Shown here piece after piece: positions 1 through 11,760 of a DNA stretch of 64,000 nucleotides; within the stretch, counting starts at the first letter, position 1, and each line of letters begins with the position of its first letter. The DNA lies in NCBI GenBank assembly GCA_037043235.1, contig JAWRVZ010000048.1, positions 2,486,001-2,550,000 on the forward strand, read 5' to 3'. The translations under genes were made by a program, and so were the position numbers. The DNA is from Rhodeus uyekii (taxonomy: Eukaryota > Chordata > Actinopteri > Cypriniformes > Acheilognathidae). The notes below the pieces were generated by a model. It was not told the origin of the DNA. It worked only from the letters and a program-made list of their open reading frames with translations, and did no database searches.

Positions 1-69
1 ATTGATCTTAAGTAACAGTAAAAACAGCTATAATGTTGAAAGTGACTCATAAATAATTTAAAGTTTCTG

Positions 70-98
70 AAAAAAAAAAATATATATATATATATATA
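70..98. repeat. A-run followed by (TA)n microsatellite
   Basis: An 11-base A-run is followed directly by about nine TA units. It is a simple low-complexity tract with no other signal. Confidence 0.9.
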
Positions 99-183
99 TG
101 AACCAGCAGAAATTCTCAGCATCTGCAATGACACAAAATGTTTGTTAACCAGCAAATCATCATATCAGAAGGATTTTGTCAAT

Positions 184-290
184 GTTCATGTGACACTGAA
201 GGCTAGAGTAATGATGCTGAACATTCAGCTTTCATCACAGCTTTTAAAATGACATTTTAAAATATATTCACATGCCAAACAGTTATATTT
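184..290 (+). repeat. Cyprinid-type interspersed repeat (family R1), partial copy
   Basis: The core 'catgtgacactgaaggct' and the downstream 'aatgatgctgaacattcagc' match copies of the same family at 36825-37065 and 55140-55350, and reverse-strand copies near 19.0 and 29.4 kb. I recognise it from memory as a repeat that is very common in carp, goldfish and zebrafish introns and UTRs. No terminal structure is visible in this fragment, so the element class is unknown. Confidence 0.7.
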
Positions 291-1136
291 TTAATAAACA
301 CATACTTGGTAAGCATAAGTTCCTTATTTCAAAAACATAAATAAATGTAGCTGTGAACACTCCAAATTGAACAGTATTATTGAGTTGGATGATGACTCTA
401 TAGATTAAATATTTAAATAATTGATGATTATCACAACAAAACTGAAGCAATATAAATAAAGCCTGACTTGGCTGATTCATTAATTAAAAAACAAATTATA
501 ACAAATCAAATAATAAGTCTTGCATACCCCACTTTGCACATTTGCACGGTACAACTTAATTGTACATTTATGTTTTGTTTTTTGTTTTTTTTTATGCATT
601 TTTTTAATCGGGCAGGAGAATATAATTTTAATCTAGATTAATTAAGCATGCATTTTTTTATTTCTGCAAGAAAAAGCTGACATGAATAAATTGCTAATGC
701 ATCTCCAACCATAATCCCTTCCAAACGCATGAAAAATGTATGCGGTTAATCCCCAATGACGCACACATGCACCACCATTCAGTAACTTTGATGGCATGTA
801 AAATATTGAATAAATAATCTATAAACGCCATGGGATGTTTCTTTATTCAATAAGAAAATGCTTCTTTTTTTATTCTTAGGAAACTTCTAAGATTTTGGAA
901 GTTGACGAACAGCACAAAGGAAAAATAAAGATTGATTCCCAAATCACCATTGCTCAAAACAGTGAGCTCAGTTCATTTAAAAAAGAAAAAAAAAAGAAAA
1001 AAAGATTATTAATGCACAAGCACTCACAAGAATTCAAATTGTATTTCTACACATGGCTCCTGTTCTGTACTACTTTCAAAAAGTTTCCTTCTGTCCTTTA
1101 AATAAAAGAAACACTCAAGGTGGTCAAAAGCTTTTA
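291..1136. other. AT-rich intergenic DNA, nothing recognisable
   Basis: Very AT-rich sequence with T- and A-runs, including a purine-rich A/G tract around 980-1000. The short open frames have no domain-like composition. I see no gene, RNA or complete element here. Confidence 0.6.
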
Positions 1137-1530
1137 TCATCTCGGTTCAGGATGTGATTGCAGGTTCTGCACCCCATGGCAGGCCCAGAGAGGCAAGCGG
1201 AGAACCCAGCATGGATTCATCCTGGTCCTGTTGCTCTTGAGGCTGTGGTGGTTTTGTCCCGGATGGGCTCCGATCACCTGCTGTGAGTAACCCTTGCTGG
1301 ATTGTTTTCTGCTCTGGCTCTCACCTGCATGGGCTTCTGCCGCAGTGACATTCGGTTCAGTGCTAGTATTCAATGGAGTTGCATAGAAACAGACCCTCAC
1401 TGTTAACTCCATAAAGCTGATGAGCGGGTTCCATTGCAAAGCGTCAAAAGGGTCGCCCTAAATCATGTGTGGCAGCTTTACATGACAGACAAATGGGGCT
1501 CGGAGTCGAGGTCTTCACAGGATACTGCTG
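1137..1530. other. GC-richer unclassified block
   Basis: This block is clearly richer in G+C than its surroundings and is free of simple repeats. A 100-codon frame is open on the minus strand, but its protein shows no motif I recognise and it lacks family-like structure. It could be a conserved non-coding element, an exon of a non-coding transcript, or an old repeat. The sequence alone does not decide. Confidence 0.35.
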
Positions 1531-2036
1531 TTTGAGTTGGCAATGGAATGACAATGCATTATGTATTTCAGATGATGTGATTCTAGATAAATGACAAACT
1601 CTATTAAATTTAGTCATACATTTTAGATTGCCATGCTTTTTTTATTAAGTTATTCAAGCGCATATATTAACAAAGACAAACTAATAAATCAGATTAAAGC
1701 TAAAATGAAAGTAAAAATTAAGAAATACTGTATCAATGATTCTAAAATGCCACTGGTTTGAAAATAATTTTAGGGAAGGGAAGCAAAGTTTACTTGTCCA
1801 TCATGCATATGGTTAAACCATAACAAGTAATCCATACAGTTTGCAAAATGCGCCATATATTGAACCTTCAGAAACCATATGATGGTTTTGAGCAAATTGT
1901 ATGATGTACTTTTTGGAGCTTTATTTAATCATTTGAGGTGAATTTATTTATTTGTTCATCTTTTTCTGAATCAAGTACGACTTTGGAACGAAATGGGAAT
2001 AAATCGAGGGCAACAAGATTTTCATCATTTATGCAC
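1531..2036. other. AT-rich intergenic DNA
   Basis: No gene, RNA or element is recognised. The stretch contains only A/T-rich runs. Confidence 0.55.
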
Positions 2037-2222
2037 TACACTGTAAAACTTAGATGATCAAAATGTTATGACATATCATATCTTACATTGCATTCATTTT
2101 TTACTTTTTACACAAGCTCCAGCTCATTTTTGGAAAGTCAGCTTAATGTCATTTTAAGTTGAAATTACCTAAACATTCTAAGTCTAAGTTGATTAGACTT
2201 AAAATTAAGACAGCAACTTGTT
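2037..2222. mobile_element. MITE-like remnant with ACACTGTAAAA terminus
   Basis: It begins with 'tacactgtaaaac', the terminal motif also seen (inverted) at 60215-60228. Internally it has the 'aagttgatt'-type AT-rich sequence usual for this group of fish non-autonomous elements. The right terminus is not clear and it abuts the next element at 2223. No coding capacity is present. Confidence 0.45.
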
Positions 2223-2470
2223 GGTAACAATTTATTTTGATGACCCATTGTGTTGACTATAATTAATTGTGCAACTAAATGTCAACTAAATCTTATTAGA
2301 GTATTAGTGACAATCTGATTAATATCTGTTAACACTTTATTTTGATGCTTCTCCATCAGACATTCTACTGACTATAAATCATTTTACAACTACATTCCAA
2401 CCCCACAAACACTCTAATGAGAGCTAATAGACATGTTGGTGCAACATCACTTATGGTCAACAGAATGTAT
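2223..2470. mobile_element. Inverted-repeat element of the 'cactttattttgat' family
   Basis: Two tandem starts are visible, 'ggtaacaatttattttga' at 2223 and 'gttaacactttattttga' at 2328. Each is followed by related sequence ('ttgactataa', 'caactaaatgtcaactaa', 'ttattagagtattag'). From about 2410 the same sequence runs in reverse complement ('ctctaatgagag', 'cttatggtcaacagaatgt'). Related arms bound the composite at 59451-60492. This fits a non-autonomous DNA transposon; no transposase is present. Confidence 0.6.
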
Positions 2471-2699
2471 TATTATTATTATTTTTTGTTTGTTTTTATT
2501 ACCTTTTGAGAAAATACTATTTCATGCTTTTTGCTTCAGAAATTCTTGTTTGATTAAATCTTACTTGCCATTTCTTTGTAATTATTTGTGAAATATACTT
2601 GCAGTTTCTAAGATAATCTTAGCGTGGTTTTGCTTTCTTTCCGTTCTTATATATTAGTCGATGTATCAGAGGTAAGAAATCTATCAACATTTGTATTAA

Positions 2700-3240
2700 T
2701 CCAATCGGTTATTCTCGTCAAAAAAGAGAGGTTTAACGGGTGCATCTCAAATAAATCAGCACAAGTACGCCTTAATAAATTGTAAAATCCTCCGCTTGAC
2801 AAATGAGCCTTCTTGAGAATCCTGGTGATTTTACCCTAAACCTTTTTTAATCAGTAACGGTAGACAAAGTGCACTTGGCCCTCTGGTGCATTCCAATTTC
2901 CAGGCATCTATATGGAAGATTTTCATTTATTTTCTGTTCCAAATTTACATCAGTCAGCAGACTTCAAGAGAGGATTTCCTACACCTCACTATGTTTTATG
3001 GCCCGGGGCTCGCCTGTCTTGCTCGCTGTGTAGTTTCAGCTATGCCTTTCAATTGCATTATAGCAGCCTCTGGGGCAGCCTGAAGCCAAATGGTCCTATT
3101 TAGGAAATGTAAAAGTTCTCCAACTTTTGCAAGGAATCATCCATTTGCACCTTGAATAACTTTAGCAACAATTATCAATTAGTACCTTACGTTTGCTTTA
3201 CCAAGTGAAAGGTCACGTCCGTCGTTCAGGGTAATCAAAA
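2700..3240. other. Repeat-poor block, candidate conserved non-coding element
   Basis: A stretch of balanced composition without simple repeats or recognised elements, bordered by AT-rich desert. Two overlapping plus-strand frames (60-65 codons) are open, but neither resembles a protein. Given the location in a flank of slitrk5, a regulatory element is plausible but unproven. Confidence 0.35.
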
Positions 3241-5378
3241 TATATGTGAAAACAATCTATTAATTAAACTGTTGCTTTAAAGATAACTAATTATAGTTAT
3301 GATTAAATTAGTTCTTAATAACCCTTTGCTGCAAAAATGTCTTATTTAATTATGTGCTGAAATAAATGATTCTTTTCCTCCTTTATAAGTTAATTTGCAT
3401 TAAAGATCCTGCACGTGAAATACATTTTCAAAGTCAAGCTACATAAACAGCACATGTTTTGGTCATAAAGTGTAAATGATTGCGCCAATCGAATCATAAA
3501 GTGGTAACATCGCACAAAGGTGTACCAAAATGTGATTTATGTACTAACAAAAAAACAAAGCGAACATCCATAAATCTACTTTCGACACCTTAACTGTGGC
3601 ACATCAACCTTTCCTGCTGTGAATTTATCACTGCGTGAAGTTACACATCTGTCATCAATACAATAGAGAAACATACTCATACGCATTCAAAGTGTTTTTA
3701 GCAATTCTTTCTACAACTTTTTAAAAGTCTCCAGCTGCCAAAGCCAACATTTTAAGTAATAGTACTTCCTGCTCCACTATATTAGCTTTTCAAAAAGGAA
3801 GCAACTTGTAACTTTCTCCAAAAAACAGCCATATCGCAATGTGCTGGGATTCCTTCTGTAATGATGTATTTAGTCCAAAATGCCAGCCTTTATGTTCCTA
3901 AAGCAGGAACTTTGTGCATTTCTTCAGTTTCTTGTCCCTGACATGACTTTTATCTCTAAATGCGTCATCTGTAGTGATTCTGTTGTTGAAAATACAGAAA
4001 GTGTAGACTGACATACATGCACCTTTACCCAAGACTGCGGGACTGATAAATTCAGTGAATGAGAACATGGAAAAATTGTCATATTTGACGTATTACTTTT
4101 TTATGTTCGATTTTTGCTTGGAAACAGGATGTGCAAAGCAAGTTGAATTGATAGTCACTTTCATTTGCTAATTTTGAAGCTGAAGTGAGTCATATCTCTG
4201 CCACTCTCCATCACCAAAGGACGAATCTTATCATCATTTTCAAAACAGCTTTCCTGACCTCTGTTCGAGATCCACGAGAGTTGCCTCTTATTGTCGGGGA
4301 GGAGAATTTCTGCCTCCCGTTGTGGCACTTGCACGGTATTTGCATACTTTGTCACGGCTGATGTGAAATGAATGCAATATTTGTCAAATGCACAGGCAAT
4401 TCAGAGATGTTTCTTGGAATAGTTTATGTACTGCTTAGTTTAGGAAGTTCAACATAAGTCCATAATGCTAATAATGTAACAGGTCTATGCTTCTTTTAAC
4501 GGTTTTATTTTGATAAATAACAATTTTATATCATGGCTTCATGAAAAGAGCTTTTACTGTTACAAAAAGACAGCTTTTTTAAGCATTAGTGGAACTGAAT
4601 AAACACGAAACACACACAAAATCCAGCCAATGGTGAAACAGATGTCGTCATCAGAGCGTGTGCAGCTGCTCTTCACAAACTGTGCCAGCCGAGTGAGCCG
4701 TCATCTCTCAAATCAATCTTGTGGTACTTTGATGCCGTACGGAGTCGGTGCCGTCTGAAGGACAACATTTCAAACTGGTATGCATTGCTTCAAGTCAAAC
4801 ACGATTGGTCTGCATGAAGTCAAACAAGCCTTTTCATTGGTTACACCCATAAAGAGTCCGGCCCCAAACTCACACCATTAGTTGATAACTTACTTTTGAT
4901 CACTTAAATTAATTAAATTATTAATTAAATTAATAATTAATTAAATTATTACTTATATTTGTTGGTGAATATTTAGGAGTATACTTTTTTTTGTAAAAAA
5001 AAAACACTTTTACGTTGGTTTTGAGTCATAAAAGCTACCTTAACAGCAGTATCGACAGATATTATTAAGCATTTCAGATTGCATTTTGCTTGAATATATT
5101 CGATCTTCCATATTATAACTAAAAATATTATAAAACATCAAAATATTAAATAGTATTTTGTAACACTCATCATGTACTATCCAACATAAGTACAACAAGC
5201 AATATATTTCTACAGCATTAATATTTGTTTTTTTATAATGTGTTAATAAAATCTTAGATTTTTAGTTTTGTCGAAACTTTGTTACAAAAAGGACTAATTT
5301 GAGCATGAAAACATCATATTTTTCACCATAATAAATCAGATAATGATTTTAATAATAGTGATATCATTCCATCATAAT
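3241..5378. other. AT-rich intergenic DNA
   Basis: No gene is recognised. It contains an AT palindromic tract built of 'ttaattaaat' units at 4906-4951 and several A/T-runs. The stretch near 4160-4355 is open on the minus strand but has no recognisable protein features. Confidence 0.5.
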
Positions 5379-5702
5379 TGTCAGTCATGTCGTATGTCGT
5401 CACTTCCTGTTTCCTCCAGTGTGATCCTTTGTGCTTCCGTCTCGTTTGCCACTCCCATTGTTAGTCGTGTCAGGTGTTTCTTGTCCTGGCCGATTGTAAA
5501 ATGTCTCCTGTGTCGATTGTCTCTATGTGTGTTAGTCTTTCCGAGTTCCTAGCCATTCCAAGTTTTTGTTTGTTTTTTGCACAAGTGTGCCATTTCAGTT
5601 TGTATTTGACCAATGTGTGTTTTCTTTTTTGTTTAATAAATAGACTTTTCCTTTGATCCCTTGTTTCCCCGCCGTCATCATTCCATTCCAGCGCACGTTA
5701 CA
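5379..5702 (+). mobile_element. Solo LTR candidate (family related to 59748-60188)
   Basis: The 324-bp interval starts with TG and ends with CA, carries an AATAAA at 5635-5640 about 60 bp before the end, and is T/G-rich on this strand, as retroviral-type LTRs often are. Flanking pentamers ataat and atatt match at four of five positions, a weak target-site duplication. It shares 'cacttcctgt' (5401-5410) and a 'gttagtc...caggtgtt' segment with the LTR candidate at 59748-60188. The place where that copy has a TATA box reads 'tgtaaaatg' here. No internal retroelement genes flank it. Confidence 0.5.
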
Positions 5703-6590
5703 ATATTTTTCATGATTTCGCCTGCATGAAATCTGTGAATTCAATAACCTGAGTGGAGTTGAGAGTACATCTCCTGAAATTAAAATAGTACAAATATTAA
5801 ATAAACAACAAATGTTCTAATTCTGTGAATTATGCACAAGCTTAATCATGGCATAACTGTGATTAGACAGGGTGAGAGTAATGACATCATCTCGACATGT
5901 AACCAAGGTTACCTCTGACACCATATAAAGCCCCTGAATCTGTCCCCAGATCAGCATTTTTAAAGCTGCTTACATGTGTTCATGTGGAGTGTGGGTCAAG
6001 ACCTGTATTAGTTGTATTTTAAAGAAATCACTGTAAACCTGTTAAGTCATCAAGTGTCGGTGGGTGTATCTAAGCGGCCCTGCAGGAGGTGATGCTGGAC
6101 GCTGTGTTGGCCAATGAAGCATAAGGTGCCCTTGCTGGGCAGTAGTATAAAATTACATTCCCCTTCTTCTGCCTTTGGCTGGATGCCGAGCCAAGGCTAT
6201 TGTCTCCTCTCTACAAAGCTAGCGACATGAAATAACAGGTAAATGAATTATTTGGTCAGAGGAGGGATGCAGTGAAATTAATCAAAGGTGCCATGGCTCT
6301 ATTGTAGCTGTTCACTCTTCTTGATAGCATTCTGTATTTGGAAAAAAAAGAAGGTGCAGATAATGGCTTTTGCAGACCCATTCTCTTGTTTTGCATTCCT
6401 GCTTTTACTTCGACAAAATCCATTGCCTTCATGCCATTCAGTGGTTCACTGATGTTTGAATGTAGACACAAACACAATGAAATTGCAATTTTTGCTCCTT
6501 TAAATTCAGTTTTAGAAGATGTTTGTCTTTACATCTTTGTTTTATGAAGCCTATTCAATTCGTGAATATTTTATGTGGTGCGTTAGCAAA

Positions 6591-6597
<7 letters not shown>
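5703..6597. other. Intergenic DNA with isolated TATA-like sites
   Basis: The stretch has 'catataaagcccc' near 5931 and 'agtataaaat' near 6145, the second within a moderately GC-rich segment (6060-6240). No adjoining ORF or exon signal supports a promoter, so these are most likely chance matches. An open frame exists on both strands around 6256-6550 without protein-like content. Confidence 0.4.

Positions 6598-6647
<50 letters not shown>
6598..6647. repeat. (TA)n microsatellite
   Basis: About 25 perfect TA units; read as protein this gives only alternating Tyr-Ile. Confidence 0.95.
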
Positions 6648-8179
6648 TTTAAATCTTTATCAATTTCCCATGTATTTAGAGAAATGAGAGGACTAGCAAA
6701 GCGGACTGTTGCCATTTATTTTAATGTGTTAGTTAGATTGTAATTGCATATGTAATAAGTAAAACTAACACTCTGCATACACTTACTATTGGGGTAAGTT
6801 GCATGTAATTAAATGCAAGACATTTTTTTTTTTAACAGCTGCTAATGGGTAGTGATCAATCAATTAATCAAAATGTACTGCTATATCACTTTTTAAAGAA
6901 ATCCAATGTGACTTTCTCAAACAATAAAAAAATAGAAATCTATAACTGTTGAATGAAATAAAAATAAACTAAAATAATACAATCATAGAATTAATCACAG
7001 TGGGTTTATCCTTTACATAAAAAAAATAAATAAATAAAAAAAAATCCTAAATCCCTAATACACAGACACACCATTTTTGTCTTTTTTTTTTCTTCTTCAT
7101 TTGCTCTGAAAGGTTGTTCCAGTGGCATTGAGGTTAATGTCTGAACACAGCATCACAGACAAAATCTTTTTGTACTTTGTGAAGAAGAAGAGAACCCAAA
7201 GAATCTGAAGGACCTTTATAAATTGAAATCATTTTTAAAAGCAAGCTTTTCCGACATGATGTTCTGCGGCGGGCCTCGTGCCAAAGTGTTCTGCTGTTTG
7301 CCTCGGGTAAATTTAATTAATGCAACAAGAGGTTAAATGCGTAGTTTGTATGTTCGCTTGGTAAGCGTTTGGAAAGTAAATAAACCCAGGTAGGGAAATC
7401 ATCTTGTTTACATCACTGGCTGTCACATTATTCTGTAATTACGGAGTAGATCAATTCAATAAGAAAACCACAATTCTCACTCTGTGATCATTTCTATTTC
7501 TGGTACACATCATGTTGCATACGAGAAGTTGCTAAAACAAAAGTTTTGGCTTGGCAGTTGGTGTCATTTGGTGTTGGATGCTTTAGTTATCACACCAAGG
7601 ACAATAACTATAATGATAAAGATATACTTCTTAAAAAGAAATCAGTATAGCAGAGTCCACACCAACTATAACGATAATGGCAAAGAGAAACCACATAATT
7701 TGGAATCACTCTCAGAATGATTTTGTCCAAATGATGAAAGGTAAAATCATTGACAGCCAATCAGAAATCATCCTGCTTTAATGAGATTGAAAGTGGCAAA
7801 AAAAAAAAAAAACAAACTACAGCACGAGCTTGGGTAAACAGGATGACAGCTGAAGTGAATGCTAATATCGTTATCGTTTTTGCTGTGAATGGGCACTCAC
7901 AGTTCATAAATTCAAATAGTTATTGCATAAGGAAAGGGAAAAAAAGACGTGTACTTAGATTTTGAAAACTGATGTGTTATTATTCCAGTAGAGTAGATGA
8001 GAAGTGCTCGTGAGTCTAAATTTGCATAAAACTTCCAATGTGCTCCTCTTAGGTAAATGAATTCAGGTGTTGTTTACCTCACTGGGGACAATAGGGTAAT
8101 GCCAGGTTGTCAGTCTGTAAAGAACGGATACATCTTGGTGGAATAATCTGTGTTATCTTTGCTTTGAATGTTTTGTGGA
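6648..8179. other. Intergenic DNA with a repeat-poor core at 7230-7460
   Basis: Mostly AT-rich with A- and T-runs (for example 7799-7812). The core at 7230-7460 is less AT-rich, lacks repeats and contains homeodomain-type 'taatt' cores and 'ctgtcaca'. It may be a short conserved non-coding element. No gene is recognised. Confidence 0.35.
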
Positions 8180-8470
8180 AATCCAAGACTGTAAAATAGA
8201 AGGTGGCAAATATAGATTCAAAGGGCTGGTATCGCTTTCTGTCTGGATCCGGTGACGGAAGTCCTTGGTTGGGAGAAAAGGTCACATCCAGTGATCTCTG
8301 CAGCCTCCCAGATGATATTCTGTGCTGTGAAGTGGTTAATGTGAGCAAGTTGCTGAGAGATTATTTGAAAAAGGACTCTGTAATAGCTGAGCAGAACTGC
8401 ATCATCAACGCCTGTGGCAACCTTTTCAGATGCCGCAGGAAGTACAGACTTTATTGTTGTTGTTGAGAAG
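8180..8470. other. Repeat-poor block open on both strands
   Basis: A balanced-composition block in which both an 87-codon plus frame and a 117-codon minus frame are open. The plus-strand peptide is cysteine-rich at its end, but only because of a 'tgttgttgttg' run. No start context, splice sites or domain supports coding. It may be a conserved non-coding element. Confidence 0.3.
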
Positions 8471-8894
8471 ACATGAAATGATGGGGAAAGATGAGGGAAA
8501 ATGATTGGGAAATGATGCAAGACATGATTTAAACTTGCATTTCCTACAAGAGCCTCTATGTGTCTGAGCATATACGCTAAAACTTGAGTTTGACCGTTCT
8601 CTGCTGTTATTGTACAATATCATATAGGGTTGCACCAGCCATGGTCTCGGTTAAACGGAGATGATTTTTTGTTTTTTTTACTTAGGGCTTAACTACCACT
8701 TTTGTAGCTTTACGTTTGTACTTAATGCGGTTTGCATCATTTGTTCTTGTGAAATTTTGAAAACAAATGGGATCATTGTTTCCAAAAATTTATGAAGCAC
8801 AGATATATGAACTGCTTTTAACATTGATAATAATAAGAAATGAGCATCTTAATGTCTTTTTTTAATTTCATGTGTTAGATTATGGGTGACCTTT

Positions 8895-9054
8895 GCATTT
8901 ATGCATTTGGCAGACGCTTGTACCCATCGCGACGTACATTGGATTCAAGGAATATATTGACATTCTTATCAGTTCTTGCTTTCCCTGGGAATCGAACCCA
9001 TGACCTTGATGTTGCAAACATCAATGCTCTACTGGTTGGGCAACAGGAAAGCTA
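8895..9054 (-). mobile_element. tRNA-derived SINE-like element
   Basis: In reverse complement it reads as an A-box-like 'accagtagagcattg', then 'ggtcatgggttcgattccca', a near-perfect RNA polymerase III B box. A conserved tail follows ('gggaaagcaagaactgat' ... 'gtctgccaaatgcataaatg'). The same order occurs at 9801, 18292, 29541 and 51983. It is the best-preserved minus-strand copy. Confidence 0.75.
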
Positions 9055-9800
9055 AATGGTTCATACTGATTTTAGGCAATGTTTACATATTTAATTATGC
9101 ATAGGGTGATACTTGCTGCTCATTTACTCAACTTACAGAAACTTACAGAAGTCTTTGGTCTCTTCTTGTTACACTTGAGCCGGCGATAGTTAGATATTGA
9201 CAAGCATCTCTTGGGTCTTCAGAGAGTTCTGTTCCAGTTTGTCAGAGCCGCAGCAGGTGTTCAACATCATGTCTGTAAGCAGGCTCATCACTCTTAATTA
9301 ATAAGGGCAATGAGTCTTTGGCCCTTTCAAGAGAAGACTTCAGAAGCCGCATTCCCTGCTGTTGGGAGAGCAGAATAAAGGAGATTGAACGCAAGTGTGT
9401 GGAGTTTCAGCGGTGAGGGGCAGCAAGTCAGAGGTGTGCTTTCACAGCCTCACACGCAGTTTCCCATGCGTCAGGAAGTTAGAGAGTCACTGACAGATGG
9501 AGTCTGGCACAGCCAGATGGGACAGCTCGGTATGTAGAAGCTGCGAGATTACTGTTTAAAATGTGTAGCCAAAGTCAATGAGCGAATCCTGATGCGCGAT
9601 CTTCCGCAGTCCAAATGCTGCAGGATAAAGTGCCAGACCAAGCTCACGCCGTTATCTGCTGACCTGTTAGCTCTGCAAGCAAATTTACAGGAGGTCTCGT
9701 AAGGGCTCAGGGAATGTTTTGACTGGCCAAGGTCTTCATGACCGTTGCCATCAGGGCTGCTGGCCTGTAATCGTCACTTTCCTTTTGGGGGATCATTGAT
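9055..9800. other. Repeat-poor intergenic block
   Basis: Between two SINE-like copies lies a block of fairly balanced composition, about 9170-9790, with no simple repeats. No long open frame or splice pattern is seen. It is a candidate for interspecies comparison as a non-coding element. Confidence 0.35.
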
Positions 9801-9906
9801 TTTATGCATTTAAAAGATGCTTTTATCTTAAGCAGCTCACATGTACATCAGTTGATGCATTCTCTGGAACTCAAACGGAGCACCATGCTATACTATTAGG
9901 GCAAGC
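9801..9906 (-). mobile_element. Degenerate SINE-like copy
   Basis: It has the same layout as the copy at 8895-9054 ('tttatgcatt' ... 'agatgcttttatctta' ... 'ggaactcaaac' ... 'ctattagggcaagct'), but the B box is decayed (tctctggaactcaaac) and part of the middle is missing. Confidence 0.6.
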
Positions 9907-11510
9907 TTGTTTTTAGTGTTTTCCTTCCATCCATCCTCTTTTATGATCAAAAACATCCATCCAATCCATCCTAGCATTTATTTGAAGGAATGATATGCTA
10001 ATTTATATTGATCAAACCAATAAAGCATTGCAGCTGCTTCAATATTTGTTTCCTGACATTCAAAAATAGTTTGGATAATTTGGATTTATATTGATTTTAA
10101 AACAGAAAATGATTTGTACACATTTATCAAATGAACTTCTCATTTTATTCATTCCATGTTTTGAGGACACCAATACGAATGTGGATTATGCATCCCATAA
10201 CCTCATTTGGAAGCATTTTGGATTGATGCAAGTTATGTTGATTCAAATATTCATTCTAATTGGTTAGTTTAATAACAAAAATAGCCTTGATGCTATTAAT
10301 ATCCTTTATCCTTTTTCTACTCCAGTCTGCAGTGTCATATGATCTGATATAGGCAGGTATGTTGATTAAACGTTAAGCAACTTCCATTGTCACATGTGTT
10401 GTGCATATATTTTAAGGAGGCTCAGCTCCTCCTGCCTCCTTTGATGGACCACCACTACACTTTTTGTGCTGTCCGCATATTTTAAAATATAATTTACTGG
10501 CACAGTCATGCTGAATGCAAAATGTCTGACTGATGTGGCACGTCATCTTAATTCCCTTCAGATTATGCTGATGTTGCTGAATAATGTGGCTTTATTTGAA
10601 ACCAAACTGACATTTATTTGTGCAGCGACCTAATGGAAATTGCTCACACTCTTCTGCAGCTCAGAGGTTCATAACATCATTCATTTTCATGCACTCCTTA
10701 CCCTGTTGGTGTGAAACTCTTCAAACCAATGGTGAAATTCACAGAGTTTCAGAACGTTTTGACTGTAGCCCTTTTGACTCGTGAAGTTGTGTACCGCTAG
10801 TTTAAGCATTAATTCAGGTCGTTCACCTTTCATTGCTCTAACACTCAACTGAAGTCTGAGCAGCTCTGCAGTTGCTTCTCTTCTCCATCATTTAAAGGCT
10901 GTGTAGGCAATTTTCAGAGCGGCTAGCAATAGCAGGATAGCTTTGAAAGTATGAGATCCCTCCTTCCCTTCAGAGGGTCTCCAATGCTACGTCTCTTTCA
11001 ACACATGAACACATGCAGCAGAGAGAAAAGAAAAGGGTCACGAGAGACAGAGATAAACCATCTCATGTCTCAAAGCACATAGCATTACAATAATAATGAA
11101 CATACACAACTTAAAGGGGTCCAATTACAATTTTTAACTTTTTCAACATCAGTTAGTCAGTTGATGTTTGAATGTAAAAAGATCTGCAAGGTTAGAAAGC
11201 TCAAAAGTCCACTGCAACAAAAGAGATTTTAACAGAATTCGTTTTTTCCATTTCTTGTGAAGTCAGAATATTAAATAATCCTTGCCCACAGAATACGCAG
11301 AGAAAGTGTATGAGGCCTGGGTGAGAAGAGGAAGTGTTGACAGTTTTCTCCAACTTGGTATGTTTAATGCTTTTCCTGAATATTCAAAAACAAACTGGGA
11401 CAGATAACCAATCATAGCACAATTCGGATGGAAGGAAGGAGTGGAAATCAAACCCTGAATTCCAAGGCTGGTTAAAACAGTTTATTGGTGATAATACGCG
11501 GGCATACTTG
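9907..11510. other. Intergenic DNA
   Basis: No gene is recognised. A short hairpin-forming segment, 'ggaggctcagctcc', is at about 10417-10430. The rest is mixed AT-rich sequence. Confidence 0.5.
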
Positions 11511-11760
11511 TTAGACAGACAGAACACAAGAAAGTATGCAAACTAGTACAGCCACACAACACGCACACACACACACACACCCGCGCATGGCACGCGCACA
11601 CACAAACAAATCCGTGGTTGTGTTCTGACACGCGGTCTGCTCAGCGCCGCTGCGGGTTGAAAAACGGATTGAAGGTTATTAAAAGACGGGACGAAGCCAA
11701 ATTTGTTGAGAAAGCACATTAGACGGGCAGAACACAAGAAAGGATGTAATCTAGTACAGC
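11511..11760. repeat. 42-bp direct repeat pair flanking a CA-rich segment
   Basis: The segments 11511-11552 and 11719-11760 ('gaacacaagaaag' ... 'ctagtacagc') match at about 37 of 42 positions at a period of 208 bp. Between them are a (CA)n tract (about 11563-11581) and a locally GC-rich segment with 'cgcgcatggcacgcgc'. It may be a diverged tandem duplication or the ends of a small unknown element. Confidence 0.6.

Noticed and set aside
5925..6160. TATA-like sites suggesting promoters
   Set aside because: There is no downstream exon, ORF or other promoter signal; TATAAA-type strings are expected by chance in AT-rich DNA.
8218..8571. 117-codon minus-strand frame
   Set aside because: A plus-strand frame is open over the same bases, and neither resembles a protein family. 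The low stop density is explained by local composition.
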